A stretch of DNA of 64,000 bases from Streptomyces sp. Je 1-332 (GTDB lineage Bacteria; Actinomycetota; Actinomycetes; Streptomycetales; Streptomycetaceae). A program made the translations under genes and the position numbers. This document shows, piece after piece, positions 42,705 to 50,957 of this stretch. A model generated the notes under the pieces. It did not search any database and had not been told where the DNA came from. It worked only from the letters and a program-made list of their open reading frames with translations. Position 1 is the stretch's first letter; every line of letters starts with the position of its first letter. The stretch is from positions 3,906,001 through 3,970,000 of the forward strand of contig NZ_CP160402.1 in the NCBI RefSeq assembly GCF_040730185.1, in the 5' to 3' direction.

Positions 42705-43000
42705 TGATCTTCAAGCGCATCGGAAACGGCCGGCCGTACCCCGACCACGGCCGGGAAAGCACCCGGCAGTGGGCGGACGTCGCGCCGCGCCCGGTCCGCC
42801 TCGATCAGCTCGTGACGACCAAGGGCCAGCTGGACCTGGAGACGCTCCTCGCGGAGGACTCGACGTTCTACGGCGACCTCTTCGCGCACGTGGTGAAGTG
42901 GCAGGGCGACCTCTACCTGGAAGACGGACTGCACCGCGCGGTCCGCGCCGCGCTCCAGCAGCGCCAGGTGCTGCACGCCCGCGTACTCGAACTGGGCTGA
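42704..43000 (+). CDS. Conserved small protein with ParB/sulfiredoxin-like look
   Basis: 98 residues. Public annotation often labels close relatives as VapB-type antitoxin, but I see neither a VapB DNA-binding motif nor a toxin gene nearby. The pattern LVTTKGQLDLETLLAE, DLFAHVVKWQGDLYLEDGLH, RAVRAALQQRQVLHARVLEL resembles the ParB/Srx fold, in which the D-G-x-H-R motif binds nucleotide; here it is EDGLHRAVRAA at about 74-84. This is inference from motif only. Start GTG with no ribosome-binding site, likely leaderless. Divergent from the HerA-like ATPase gene. Confidence 0.75.
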   Translation: MIFKRIGNGRPYPDHGRESTRQWADVAPRPVRLDQLVTTKGQLDLETLLAEDSTFYGDLFAHVVKWQGDLYLEDGLHRAVRAALQQRQVLHARVLELG

Positions 43001-43206
43001 CGGCGCCGCACGGCCGTGACACCGGGCACGCATGCCTCCATGCGTGCCGCACGCGTCCCCACCTCACGGCTGCCGCACGCGTCCCCCACCTCACGTTCAC
43101 AACCCGCGCCCGCAGCCGCGCCCTCGTTGGCCCTTTCGGGTTGGACCGACCCCAAGTCAATGATCATTTAGTAGGCATCACGGCGTCGTCGCACTACGCT
43201 GCGCCC

Positions 43207-43854
43207 ATGAGCATGCTCACTCCCCCCGGCATGGGCGGCAAATACCGCATCACGGGGGCCAAATATCCGCGTATGCGCCGCCCCCGTGGCCGCCGCAGGC
43301 TCGTGCTCGCGGTGATCGCGTCCGTCGCGGGGGCCGGTCTCATCGGCTGGGGAACACTGCAGCTCATCGATGTCTTCACCGGCGGCGGCAAGGCCACGGC
43401 GGCGAGTTCGCGCAGCGACTGCGCGGCCAGGAAGCCCGGCCCCTCGGCCGAGCCCGCCCCCGCGGCGCTGCCCAAGCCGGGCCAGATCAAGGTCAACGTC
43501 TTCAACGCCACGCCCCGCTCCGGCCTCGCCAAGGACGTCGCGGCCGAGCTCAAGAAGCGCGGCTTCGCCATCGGCAAGGTGGACAACGCCCCGAAGGAGT
43601 ACGACAAGAAGGTCAAGGGCACCGGGATGCTGCTCGGCCCCAAGTCCGCCACGGGCACCGCGCTGCCGGTCCTCGGGACGCAGCTCGCGGGCACCGAGAG
43701 CCGGACGGACGCCCGTAAGGGCGGCGAGGTCGACCTCATCATCGGCTCGAAGTTCAAGGATCTGGCAAAGAAAGAGGACGCCGACAAGGCTCTGGCGGTA
43801 CTCGCCAAACCCAAGCCGACGTCCCCGACGTCCAACGGCAAGAAGGGCTGCTGA
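43207..43854 (+). CDS. LytR C-terminal-domain membrane protein
   Basis: 215 residues. A basic cytoplasmic N-terminus (about 1-33), one transmembrane helix (LVLAVIASVAGAGLIGWGTL), a flexible Ala/Pro linker and an extracytoplasmic LytR_C domain from about 95 (QIKVNVFNATPRSGLAKDVAAEL, then KKRGFAIGKVDNAPKEY). These domains accompany LytR-CpsA-Psr wall-ligase systems, but here the ligase domain is absent. TACGCT at 43194-43199 lies 7 bases before the ATG and no ribosome-binding site is seen, so it too may be leaderless. Confidence 0.85.
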   Translation: MSMLTPPGMGGKYRITGAKYPRMRRPRGRRRLVLAVIASVAGAGLIGWGTLQLIDVFTGGGKATAASSRSDCAARKPGPSAEPAPAALPKPGQIKVNVFNATPRSGLAKDVAAELKKRGFAIGKVDNAPKEYDKKVKGTGMLLGPKSATGTALPVLGTQLAGTESRTDARKGGEVDLIIGSKFKDLAKKEDADKALAVLAKPKPTSPTSNGKKGC

Positions 43855-43927
43855 GAGCCGCTCCCCACAGCCGCTCCCCAAAGCCGCCGAAGCCGCCGAA
43901 GCCGCTCCCGGAAGGAGCAGCCGCGCG

Positions 43928-44563
43928 CTACTCCGCCGTCCCGTACATCCGGTCCCCGGCGTCGCCGAGCCCCGGCACGATGTAGCCGCTCTCGTTGAGC
44001 CGCTCGTCCACCGACGCCGTCACGACCGTCACCGGCGTGCCCGCGAGCTCGCGCTCCATGACCTCTACGCCCTCGGGGGCGGCGAGGAGCACCACGGCGG
44101 TGACGTCGTCCGCGCCGCGCTTGATCAGTTCCTGGATGGCGGCGACGAGCGTGCCGCCGGTGGCCAGCATCGGGTCCAGGACGTACACCTGACGCCCGGA
44201 GAGGTCCTCCGGCATACGGGTCGCGTACGTCGACGCCTGGAGGGTCTCCTCGTCGCGGATCATCCCGAGGAAGCCCACCTCGGCGGTCGGCAGGAGCCGC
44301 ACCATGCCGTCCAGCATGCCGAGCCCGGCGCGCAGGATCGGCACGACCAGGGGGCGCGGGTGGGACAGCTTGACGCCGGTCGTCGGGGTGACCGGGGTCT
44401 CGATGTCGACCTGCTCGGTGCGCACGTCCCGGGTGGCCTCGTACGCGAGCAGGGTGACCAGCTCGTCGGCGAGGCGCCGGAAGGTCGGTGAGTCGGTGCG
44501 CTTGTCGCGCAGCGTGGTGAGTTTGTGCGCCACCAGCGGGTGGTCGACGACGTGGATACGCAT
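43928..44563 (-). CDS. upp: Uracil phosphoribosyltransferase
   Basis: 211 residues. Salvage of uracil with PRPP to UMP. PRPP-binding loop [17 protein letters not shown] (about 120-136), the uracil-binding C-terminus [17 protein letters not shown] and the N-terminal [20 protein letters not shown] are all typical. The ATG at 44563 gives the normal family start; the upstream frame adds ten unlikely residues. Single gene, convergent with the LytR_C gene. Confidence 0.97.
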   Translation of the reverse strand: MRIHVVDHPLVAHKLTTLRDKRTDSPTFRRLADELVTLLAYEATRDVRTEQVDIETPVTPTTGVKLSHPRPLVVPILRAGLGMLDGMVRLLPTAEVGFLGMIRDEETLQASTYATRMPEDLSGRQVYVLDPMLATGGTLVAAIQELIKRGADDVTAVVLLAAPEGVEVMERELAGTPVTVVTASVDERLNESGYIVPGLGDAGDRMYGTAE

Positions 44564-44612
44564 GCCGTCAACGGTAACCGCGCGCGGGACCACCTGGTCT
44601 CCCCCGTGACGA

Positions 44613-44661
44613 CCGCTTCGAACCCCCGCTTCGAACCCCTGCTTCGAACCTCCGCTTCGAC
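44613..44661. repeat. Four 14-bp tandem repeats upstream of upp
   Basis: Core CCGCTTCGAACCCC repeated at 44613-44661 with small changes, about 50 bases upstream of the upp ATG (minus strand). Confidence 0.8.
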
Positions 44662-44712
44662 CTCGCCCCGTGAAGACCCCTCGTTGGCATCAAACCCGCC
44701 GTACGGGGGAAA

Positions 44713-44928
44713 GTGGACGTACGACCTTGGGTGGTGTTGCCCATGCCGGACAGAGAGCCCGGCGGCCGAGAGCCGGACCGCGAGACCGAAGCCGAGCGCC
44801 GGCGCCGTCGTGCCCAGTTCCTGCACGAAAGGGCCGAGGCCCTTGAGCTCCGCGACCGTGTGAAGCCTCGCCGCGCCCGGGCGGCACGGATGCGTCAGCA
44901 GATGCGTATGCGCACGTTCCGCTGGTAG
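44713..44928 (+). CDS. Small conserved basic protein
   Basis: 71 residues from the GTG at 44713 (GGGGGA 4 bases upstream), or 61 from ATG 44743. Highly charged, mostly Arg and Glu, with helical EAERRRRRAQFLHERAEALE and a C-terminus RARAARMRQQMRMRTFRW that I recognise as conserved in Streptomyces. No domain or function known. Lies in the tadA region but 205 bases before the next gene, divergent from upp. Confidence 0.6.
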   Translation: MDVRPWVVLPMPDREPGGREPDRETEAERRRRRAQFLHERAEALELRDRVKPRRARAARMRQQMRMRTFRW

Positions 44929-45133
44929 CGGCCACCTCTCACGCAGGCATCGGGGAGCTGTCCGGGAGACGCGACGCGGACACAGCGGGCGGAAGACCTC
45001 TCCTCGGGCCGTGGTTTCTGCCACGATTCCGAGTGGGCGGGGCTTGGAACAGCAACTCCCCCGCTCCCCGAACTCGCCGGGGGGACACCCAAACCGTCAA
45101 CCGGCACTGTCTATGACCAGTGGGAGAGTCACG

Positions 45134-45706
45134 GTGTACTTCGCCGCACTGCTCGCGCGCACCGAAGACGGGTGGGAAGCGAGCGACACGGAGCTCGACG
45201 ATGTGGAGACCCTGTCGGATCTGACCGACCTGGCCCGCGAGGCCACGGCCGGCAGCGCTGAGGACGACACCGTCCTCGTCTTCATCGAACAGGAGGGCGC
45301 CTGGTTCGGCGTCGTCCGCGTGGACGGGGAGGAGGACCCTCGTATCTACGTCTCGGACGCGGCCGCGGCCGCCCGGAGTTCGTACGGCGAGATCCTGCTC
45401 ACCGACGAGATGCTCGGCCGCGAGCCGGGCACCGACGACCCGGGTGTCGATCTGGACGCCCTCGACCTGGACGGCACGGAGGACGGCGAACCCGCCGCGT
45501 CCGACGCCGTCCCCGATACCGCCGATGACGACGACACGGGTGACACCTCGGGCGAGGCGGCGCCCGCGGGTCCACTGGGCGACTCCGGGCTCATGGCCGA
45601 CCTCGGCGTGCCCGAGAAGGAGCTGCTCGCTCTGGAGCCCGGTGACGCGCTCAGCGACATCGCCGAGATCCTCGGGGCGGCGGAGGTGCTCGAGGCCGTC
45701 CGCTAG
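45134..45706 (+). CDS. tRNA adenosine deaminase-associated protein
   Basis: 190 residues. This family, specific to Actinobacteria, is always next to tadA; its biochemical role is not known to me. The conserved N-terminus YFAALLARTEDGWEASDTEL and WFGVVRVDGEEDPRIYVSDA are visible, then a very acidic, disordered stretch (about 100-160) and a conserved C-terminus GLPEKELLALEPGDALSDIAE-like. GTG 45134 chosen: GGGAG is 8 bases upstream and the family starts here; ATG 45114 is a possible alternative. tadA follows 9 bases later. Confidence 0.85.
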   Translation: MYFAALLARTEDGWEASDTELDDVETLSDLTDLAREATAGSAEDDTVLVFIEQEGAWFGVVRVDGEEDPRIYVSDAAAAARSSYGEILLTDEMLGREPGTDDPGVDLDALDLDGTEDGEPAASDAVPDTADDDDTGDTSGEAAPAGPLGDSGLMADLGVPEKELLALEPGDALSDIAEILGAAEVLEAVR

Positions 45707-45715
45707 GTTCCCGGT

Positions 45716-46228
45716 GTGAGCGAAACCGGCCATCCGACCGACCCGACCGATCCGAACGAAACGACCGATCCTGTACGCGACCGCTGGCGGGCGTCCATGC
45801 GGCTCGCCCTGGCCGAGGCCGAACTGGCCGCTCAGGGCGGCGATGTGCCCGTCGGCGCCGTCGTGCTGTCCCCGGACGGCACGACGGTGCTCGCGTCGGG
45901 CCACAACGAACGCGAGGCGACCGGTGATCCGACGGCGCACGCGGAGGTGCTCGCCCTCCGCCGGGCCGCGGCCGCGCTCGGGGAGTGGCGGCTCACCGGC
46001 TGCACGCTGGTGGTGACCCTGGAGCCCTGCACGATGTGCGCGGGCGCGCTCGTCCAGTCCCGCGTCGACCGCGTCGTCTACGGGGCGCGCGACGAGAAGG
46101 CGGGCGCCGCGGGCTCCGTCTGGGACGTCGTACGCGACAGAAGGCTCAACCACCGCCCCGAGGTGATCGAGGGTGTCCTCACGGAGGAGACCGCTGGGGT
46201 GCTCACCCGTTTCTTCCGGGGGCGCTGA
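45716..46228 (+). CDS. tadA: tRNA-specific adenosine deaminase
   Basis: 170 residues. Deaminates A34 to inosine in tRNA-Arg(ACG). Zinc-site residues are His75 and Glu77 in TAHAEVLAL (the catalytic HAE) and Cys105 and Cys108 in PCTMC. The first 20 residues are a Thr/Asp/Pro-rich extension beyond the core enzyme. GTG start, 9 bases after the associated-protein gene; likely one operon. The tRNA-Ser(CGA) gene follows. Confidence 0.93.
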   Translation: MSETGHPTDPTDPNETTDPVRDRWRASMRLALAEAELAAQGGDVPVGAVVLSPDGTTVLASGHNEREATGDPTAHAEVLALRRAAAALGEWRLTGCTLVVTLEPCTMCAGALVQSRVDRVVYGARDEKAGAAGSVWDVVRDRRLNHRPEVIEGVLTEETAGVLTRFFRGR

Positions 46229-46283
46229 GGAGCCGGCGGGGAGCCTCTGAGGAGCCAGTGGGAAGCCTCTGCGAGAACGGATT

Positions 46284-46312
46284 TCTGACCACGGGCCTCT
46301 TTGGGCTAGAGT
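46284..46312 (+). promoter_or_regulatory. Promoter of tRNA-Ser(CGA)
   Basis: TCTGAC (46284-46289) and TAGAGT (46307-46312), 17 bases apart, 7 bases upstream of the mature 5' end. Confidence 0.6.
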
Positions 46313-46319
46313 TCCTCTC

Positions 46320-46404
46320 GGTAGCGTGTCCGAGCGGCCGAAGGAGCTCGCCTCGAAAGCGAGTGTGGGGAAACTCACCGTGGGTTCAAATCCCACCGCT
46401 ACCG
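46320..46404 (+). tRNA. tRNA-Ser, anticodon CGA
   Basis: 85 nt with a long variable arm; acceptor GGTAGCG pairs with CGCTACC, anticodon stem CTCGC/GCGAG with loop CTCGAAA gives CGA. CCA is not encoded. Confidence 0.95.
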
Positions 46405-46412
46405 CTCTTGAT

Positions 46413-46446
46413 ACGAAGGCCCCGTCCGCGAGGACGGGGCCTTCGT
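46413..46446 (+). terminator. Terminator of tRNA-Ser(CGA)
   Basis: Perfect 15-bp stem ACGAAGGCCCCGTCC/GGACGGGGCCTTCGT with a GCGA tetraloop. Confidence 0.9.
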
Positions 46447-46479
46447 CGTTTCCGGCATCTGCCGAAAGGCCGGACGCGC

Positions 46480-46680
46480 GAGAGAGCCCCGGCGCCGCGA
46501 AGGCGCCGGGGCTCTCTTCCGATAGGACGGGGGGAGCGGCATCGGGGGGACAAGCCACTCCCCCCGATGAGGACTGGAACCCCTAAGCCAGCGCCGTCTT
46601 TCGGGGGGAAGCCGACGGCGCGTGACCCCGCAGTGGGGCCAGTCCCTTGCCCGCGGATTCCTGCCAGATCCGCTGGGCAC
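46480..46680 (-). ncRNA. Structured RNA candidate with C6 loops (6C-like)
   Basis: Read on the minus strand, 46680 to 46480. Helices by plus-strand coordinates: 46653-46658 with 46668-46673; an outer helix 46571-46577 (GGACTGG) with 46639-46645 (CCAGTCC); within it 46591-46598 with 46614-46621, whose loop holds CTTCCCCCCGAAA; then 46540-46550 with 46559-46569; and a final perfect 16-bp hairpin 46481-46496 with 46502-46517 that would terminate it. Three runs of six C in or beside loops recall the actinobacterial 6C RNA. The identity is a guess from structure; the strand is supported by the terminator placement. Not a coding region. Confidence 0.5.
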
Positions 46681-46836
46681 ATCACCAATCCTGCGTGGCG
46701 CGCCACTCGGAACGGGACGGCAAAGGACCTCTGCTGCCGGGCCGTTGGTCCTTAAAAACCCTGTGAGCACGGGCCGGGTTAGACTCACCGCCGTCACAGG
46801 GGTCACAGGACGCAGCGGGTATGGGGAGGCCGAAGC

Positions 46837-47016
46837 ATGGCGGTGCAGTGGAAGAAAGTCGGGCTCTTCGCGCTCGTCGTCTTCATGCTCTACGTGATCA
46901 TCACCGACCCCGCCAAGGCCGCTGACTACGTGCAGATAGGCTTCGAGGCGGTTTCGGACGCCGCTCAGAGCATCGGCGACTTCATGACGTGGGTCGCCAA
47001 CGGAGGCAAGGACTGA
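46837..47016 (+). CDS. Small conserved membrane protein
   Basis: 59 residues. It begins MAVQWKKVGLFALVVFMLYV, giving one transmembrane helix (about 8-26), followed by a helical conserved part (DYVQIGFEAVSDAAQSIGDF). I recognise it as a small Streptomyces gene conserved next to the Dabb gene; function unknown. GGGGAGG lies 9 bases upstream of the ATG and the promoter -10 TTAGACT about 45 bases upstream. Followed 53 bases later by the Dabb gene. Confidence 0.75.
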   Translation: MAVQWKKVGLFALVVFMLYVIITDPAKAADYVQIGFEAVSDAAQSIGDFMTWVANGGKD

Positions 47017-47069
47017 GCGGCTCGGCCGCCGTCCCCGACTCTCCTCTCCCCGCTTCCCAGGAGTGCGCA

Positions 47070-47363
47070 ATGATCCGCCATCTGGTCCTCTTCAAGCTCA
47101 ACGACGGTGTGGAGCGCGACGAGCCGCGCGTCGTCGAGGGCGTCAAGGCCTTCCGCGCACTCGGCGAGCAGATCCCGGAGCTCACGTTCTGGGAGTGCGA
47201 CTGGAACATCACCGACCGGCCCATCGCGTACGACTTCGCCATCAACTCGGCGGTCGAGGACACCGATGCGCTGAAGCGGTACATCGAGCACCCGGCCCAC
47301 CAGGCGGGCGTCGCGCTGTGGCGTGAGTTCGCCACGTGGGTGATCGCCGACTACGAGTTCTGA
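47070..47363 (+). CDS. Dabb (stress-responsive A/B barrel) protein
   Basis: 97 residues. The dimeric alpha/beta barrel domain fills the protein: MIRHLVLFKLNDGVERDE with the strand-forming HLVLFKL, then ELTFWECDWNITDRPIAYDF and YIEHPAHQAGVALWREFATWVIADYEF. Related domains occur in small oxygenase-like or stress proteins; the activity here is unknown. AGGAG precedes the ATG. A hairpin terminator follows 48 bases after the stop. Confidence 0.88.
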   Translation: MIRHLVLFKLNDGVERDEPRVVEGVKAFRALGEQIPELTFWECDWNITDRPIAYDFAINSAVEDTDALKRYIEHPAHQAGVALWREFATWVIADYEF

Positions 47364-47410
47364 GCCCGCCGGCTCGGCCACCCCGCGAAAAGCGGCCCCT
47401 CACCTGGGCA

Positions 47411-47435
47411 GCCCCTCACCGGAACGGTGAGGGGC
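47411..47435 (+). terminator. Terminator of the Dabb gene
   Basis: Perfect 11-bp stem GCCCCTCACCG/CGGTGAGGGGC with a GAA loop, then TTCTCTGTG. Confidence 0.85.
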
Positions 47436-47488
47436 TTCTCTGTGTCTTATGGCCCAACTTGCCCCTCAACACGTAGTTAACGGGTGCT

Positions 47489-47501
47489 TGCACACAGTGC
47501 A
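47489..47501. promoter_or_regulatory. Palindrome upstream of sigF
   Basis: TGCAC-ACA-GTGCA, about 115 bases before the sigF start. Could be an operator; sigF is known to depend on developmental regulators in Streptomyces, but I cannot match the site to one. Confidence 0.35.
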
Positions 47502-47615
47502 CATGTCTTGTGATGCTATGACCGCTTTTGACGGATGAGTTGACCAGGGTCGGCTGATCTTGACTGAGCTCGACAGGACTTGATTGCGCTTGACCGAGAA
47601 GGGGTGGCGTTGACC

Positions 47616-48539
47616 GTGCCGGCCAGTACTGCGCCCGAAGCACCACCCGTGACCCCGCAGGCGAGCAGCCCCGGCCCACCGAGCGCCCCGGGCCCGCAGG
47701 ACACGCAGCCGGCCCCGAGCGCTCCCACCGCCCTCAGCGCCCCCACCGCCCCCAGCACCCCCAGCACCCCCAGCAGCAGGGGCGCCGACACCCGCGCCCT
47801 GACCCAGGTGCTCTTCGGTCAGCTCAAGGAGCTCGAACCGGGCACCCCCGAGCACGGCCGCGTCCGCGGTGCGCTCATCGAGGCGAATCTGCCGCTGGTG
47901 CGGTACGCCGCCGCACGCTTCCGCAGCCGCAACGAACCGATGGAGGACGTCGTCCAGGTCGGCACGATCGGCCTGATCAACGCCATCGACCGCTTCGACC
48001 CCGACCGCGGCGTGCAGTTCCCGACCTTCGCGATGCCCACCGTGGTCGGCGAGATCAAGCGGTACTTCCGCGACAACGTACGAACGGTCCATGTGCCGCG
48101 CCGTCTTCACGAGCTGTGGGTGCAGGTGACCGGGGCGACCGAGGACCTCACCACGGCGTTCGGGCGCTCGCCCACGACCGCGGAGATCGCCGAGCGGCTC
48201 CGGATCACCGAGGAGGAGGTCCTGGCCTGCATCGAGGCCGGACGTTCGTACCACGCGACGTCGTTGGAGGCGGCCCAGGAGGGCGACGGCCTGCCCGGCC
48301 TGCTCGACCGGCTCGGCTACGAGGACCCCGCGCTCGACGGCGTCGAGCACCGCGACCTCGTCCGCCATCTCCTCGTCCAACTGCCCGAGCGCGAACAGCG
48401 CATCCTGCTTCTGCGCTACTACAGCAATCTGACGCAATCACAGATCAGCGCCGAATTGGGCGTTTCCCAGATGCATGTGTCAAGACTGCTGGCCAGAAGC
48501 TTCGCGCGACTTCGATCCGCAAACCGTATCGAGGCGTAA
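47616..48539 (+). CDS. sigF: Sporulation sigma factor, SigF type
   Basis: 307 residues. Sigma-B/F/G-type factor with region 2 ([30 protein letters not shown], then [19 protein letters not shown]), region 3 ([24 protein letters not shown]) and region 4 ([23 protein letters not shown]). In S. coelicolor SigF is needed for late spore maturation. An N-terminal extension of about 60 residues is Pro/Ser/Thr-rich and disordered. The start is uncertain: GTG 47616 is given, with TTG 47610 and GTG 47604 nearby and a GAAGGGG at 47598-47604. The adjacent homologue sigN follows after 244 bases. Confidence 0.9.
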   Translation: MPASTAPEAPPVTPQASSPGPPSAPGPQDTQPAPSAPTALSAPTAPSTPSTPSSRGADTRALTQVLFGQLKELEPGTPEHGRVRGALIEANLPLVRYAAARFRSRNEPMEDVVQVGTIGLINAIDRFDPDRGVQFPTFAMPTVVGEIKRYFRDNVRTVHVPRRLHELWVQVTGATEDLTTAFGRSPTTAEIAERLRITEEEVLACIEAGRSYHATSLEAAQEGDGLPGLLDRLGYEDPALDGVEHRDLVRHLLVQLPEREQRILLLRYYSNLTQSQISAELGVSQMHVSRLLARSFARLRSANRIEA

Positions 48540-48783
48540 CCGTAACGAGTGGACTGCCCCGACGGCAGTTCCCGACGGTTCCACGAGAAGAAAAGCCCCA
48601 GACCCCCTCTTTCCTGCATCGATGTCACCCTTCTTTGTCGACATGTAACTACAGCGTGTTGCCGACATGTGACATTCTGCTGGAACCGCGTTTGCCGGAG
48701 CCCCACGTCCGGTATTCAGGTGGAGGCTGCGTTCCTCCGACGGGAACGTCCGCCGCGACCGTCCGCGACCTCAAGGGGGTGGC

Positions 48784-49659
48784 ATGTCCGCAGACCAGGG
48801 CAGCTCGAAGGTGCTCACGCTCACGAAGAGCGAACCAGCGCCGAGCGAATCAGCGCCCGACGCGCTTGTGAGTCCAGTTGTTTCCGGGGCTTCCGGAGCC
48901 ATCGACACCCGCACCCTGTCCCGCTCCCTGTTCCTGCGGCTTGCCACGCTCGACCAGGACAGCCCGGAGCGTGTCTATGTCCGAGACACGCTGATCGAGC
49001 TCAACCTCCCCCTCGTCCGGTACGCGGCCGCGCGCTTCCGCAGCCGCAACGAACCGATGGAGGACATCGTCCAGGTCGGCACGATCGGCCTCATCAAGGC
49101 GATCGACCGCTTCGACTGCGAACGCGGCGTGGAATTCCCGACGTTCGCGATGCCGACGGTCGTCGGTGAGATCAAGCGCTTCTTCCGCGACACGAGTTGG
49201 TCGGTGCGTGTGCCGCGCCGGCTCCAGGAGCTGCGGCTCGCGCTGACGAAGACGAGCGACGAGCTGGCGCAGAAGCTGGACCGCTCGCCGACCGTGCCCG
49301 AACTCGCCAAGGCCCTCGGGGTATCCGAGGAGGACGTGGTCGACGGCCTCGCCGTCGGCAACGCGTACACCGCGTCCTCGCTCGACTCCCCGGCCCCCGA
49401 GGACGACGGCGGCGAAGGCTCCCTCGCGGACCGCCTGGGGTACGAGGACAGCGCGCTCGAAGGCGTCGAGTACCGCGAGTCGCTCAAGCCGCTGCTCGCC
49501 AAGCTCCCGCCGCGCGAGCGCCGCATCATCATGCTGCGCTTCTTCGCGAACATGACGCAGTCGCAGATCGGCGAGGAGGTCGGCATCTCGCAGATGCACG
49601 TGTCCCGGCTGCTCACCCGGACTCTCTCGCAGCTGCGGGAAGGGCTGATCGCGGACTGA
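48784..49659 (+). CDS. sigN: Sigma factor, SigN type (SigF paralogue)
   Basis: 291 residues. Same SigB-like family as the gene upstream, with region 2 [30 protein letters not shown], region 3 [19 protein letters not shown] and region 4 [23 protein letters not shown]. About 60 per cent identical to SigF by eye across the core, so the pair arose by tandem duplication. In S. coelicolor SigN acts during aerial development. AAGGGGG lies 4-10 bases before the ATG. The 244-base spacer probably carries its own promoter; no anti-sigma gene is adjacent. Confidence 0.9.
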   Translation: MSADQGSSKVLTLTKSEPAPSESAPDALVSPVVSGASGAIDTRTLSRSLFLRLATLDQDSPERVYVRDTLIELNLPLVRYAAARFRSRNEPMEDIVQVGTIGLIKAIDRFDCERGVEFPTFAMPTVVGEIKRFFRDTSWSVRVPRRLQELRLALTKTSDELAQKLDRSPTVPELAKALGVSEEDVVDGLAVGNAYTASSLDSPAPEDDGGEGSLADRLGYEDSALEGVEYRESLKPLLAKLPPRERRIIMLRFFANMTQSQIGEEVGISQMHVSRLLTRTLSQLREGLIAD

Positions 49660-49769
49660 CGGCGCTCCCCCTGTGGCTCGATGCGTCGCAGGGGGGCAGG
49701 AGTTGCCGTAGCAGGGCGGGAGTTGCTGACGGGGTTCCTAATTGACGGTCCGTCAGCCACACTTGCGCG

Positions 49770-50510
49770 ATGCGACGTGGCATACGGAACGTACTGGGCG
49801 CGTCCACGGCTGCCCTGTGCCTGGGCGGACTGCTTGCCGCCTGCGGCAGCGGTGACGGTGACGGCTATGTGGCCGTGGGGCCTGCTGCGGCGGGCCCTGA
49901 GCGGGCGCCGGGGCAGGGTGTTGCGCCCACCGGGGACGTGGAGTTGGTCCCGTTGGACGGTACGTCGTCACCCGGCGAGAGTGGCGGCAAGGGTGACTCC
50001 CCCGAGCCGTCGGAGTCCGGCGCCGACGACTCCTCCGGCAATTCTCCTGCTGGAAAGCCCAGTTCCGCCTCTCCGGGCGCCTCGGACATCAGCAGCTCTC
50101 CGGCTGACGGCCCCAAGGCCGGTCGTACGGAGAGCAGTTCGGGAGCCAGTAACCCGGAGGGCACGCCCTCCGCACCCGGCGGCAGCTCAAGCGCCGCGCC
50201 CAGCGGGCCCGCGAAGCTGAGCGTCAGCGCGCCGGAACGTAAGCCTGCCGACGACCGGTGGTGCGAAAAGGTGACCGTCACGTTCCGCAACACCGGGGGA
50301 TCACCGGTTCGGTCGGGCACGGTCACCTTCGGTACGCACGTGATCGGTGCCCTTGGCGTGGACTGGGCCACGCTTGAATCCGCGGAGAAGCTCCCCGCGC
50401 TGGATGCCGGTCAGCAGCTCAAGAAGACCTGGCCCATCTGTGTGGACCCATGGCGGGTGCCGCTGGGCATGCACGTTGAGACCCGCGACGTCTCGGTGAA
50501 GTGGAAGTAG
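49770..50510 (+). CDS. Ser/Pro-rich lipoprotein
   Basis: 246 residues. Signal peptide with lipobox LLAAC (cysteine at about residue 25), so it is anchored to the outer face of the membrane. The middle (about 50-145) is a Ser/Gly/Pro-rich stalk with no structure. The C-terminal 100 residues form a small beta-type domain (WCEKVTVTFRNTGGSPVRSG, then GVDWATLESAEKLPALDAG, WPICVDPWRVPLGMHVETRD) with two cysteines likely forming a disulfide. Family known to me only as a Streptomyces lipoprotein downstream of sigN. Function unknown. Confidence 0.8.
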   Translation: MRRGIRNVLGASTAALCLGGLLAACGSGDGDGYVAVGPAAAGPERAPGQGVAPTGDVELVPLDGTSSPGESGGKGDSPEPSESGADDSSGNSPAGKPSSASPGASDISSSPADGPKAGRTESSSGASNPEGTPSAPGGSSSAAPSGPAKLSVSAPERKPADDRWCEKVTVTFRNTGGSPVRSGTVTFGTHVIGALGVDWATLESAEKLPALDAGQQLKKTWPICVDPWRVPLGMHVETRDVSVKWK

Positions 50511-50568
50511 CTGGGTTCTGATCTGCGGGCCACATGTGGCTGGTCGCGCAGTTCCTCGCGCCCCTGAA

Positions 50569-50609
50569 CGCCCCTCCGGGGCGTCCTTGAAGCGCCCCTT
50601 CGGGGCGCT
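50569..50609. terminator. Bidirectional hairpin pair between lipoprotein and small membrane gene
   Basis: Two stems in tandem, CGCCCC-TCC-GGGGCG (50569-50583) and AGCGCCCC-TTC-GGGGCGCT (50591-50609), between converging genes. Confidence 0.8.
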
Positions 50610-50636
50610 CCAGGGCACCCGCCCCGGCCGGGAGGT

Positions 50637-50843
50637 CTACTTCAGCGCCAGCCAAGCCACCCCCGCGATCACCACGATCGCGAGTACGACGCCGATGATC
50701 AGGCCGATGCGCGGGCCCGCGGGCGCCGCCGCCGGCTGCTGGGCTCGGCTGCCCTGCGGGGACTCGTCGACGAAGGCGCGGAACATCTGCGTGCTGCCGG
50801 CGGGGTCGGGGGTGTTCTGGGGGCCCTGGGGGTTGTGTGCCAT
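50637..50843 (-). CDS. Small C-tail-anchored membrane protein
   Basis: 68 residues. A soluble, Pro/Gln-rich N-terminus (NPQGPQNTPDPAGSTQMFRAF) and a single C-terminal transmembrane helix (GLIIGVVLAIVVIAGVAWLAL), so the bulk faces the cytoplasm. Conserved as a tiny ORF in Streptomyces at this place; function unknown. Convergent with the lipoprotein gene, sharing the hairpin pair. Confidence 0.65.
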   Translation of the reverse strand: MAHNPQGPQNTPDPAGSTQMFRAFVDESPQGSRAQQPAAAPAGPRIGLIIGVVLAIVVIAGVAWLALK

Positions 50844-50957
50844 AGCGCAGGACCCTAGCGAATCAGCGGGGGTCCGCCCAACCCCCGCTGACCACGGACT
50901 TTACGAGCCGAGCCCCAGACCTTTGCCGACTCTTTAAGGCGTTGGTCCGGTTTTAGT

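Larger units (their letters stand above)
46405..46836. other. Interval between tRNA-Ser and the 59-residue gene
   Basis: 432 bases, no credible CDS. Contains the tRNA terminator, the structured RNA candidate, a further hairpin AAGGACC/GGTCCTT (about 46726-46756), and a TTAGACT -10 candidate at 46787-46793 for the downstream gene. Confidence 0.6.

Noticed and set aside
42704..43000. VapB-type antitoxin
   Set aside because: No toxin gene is adjacent, and the sequence has no AbrB or ribbon-helix-helix motif that I can see.
18002..46404. Attachment sites of integrative elements at the tRNA genes
   Set aside because: No integrase, no duplicated tRNA 3' end, and no change in codon use next to any of the five tRNA genes.
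46480..46680. RNase P RNA or tmRNA
   Set aside because: Universal landmarks (GAGGAAAGTCC for RNase P; GGGGACGT start and tag reading frame for tmRNA) are absent on both strands.
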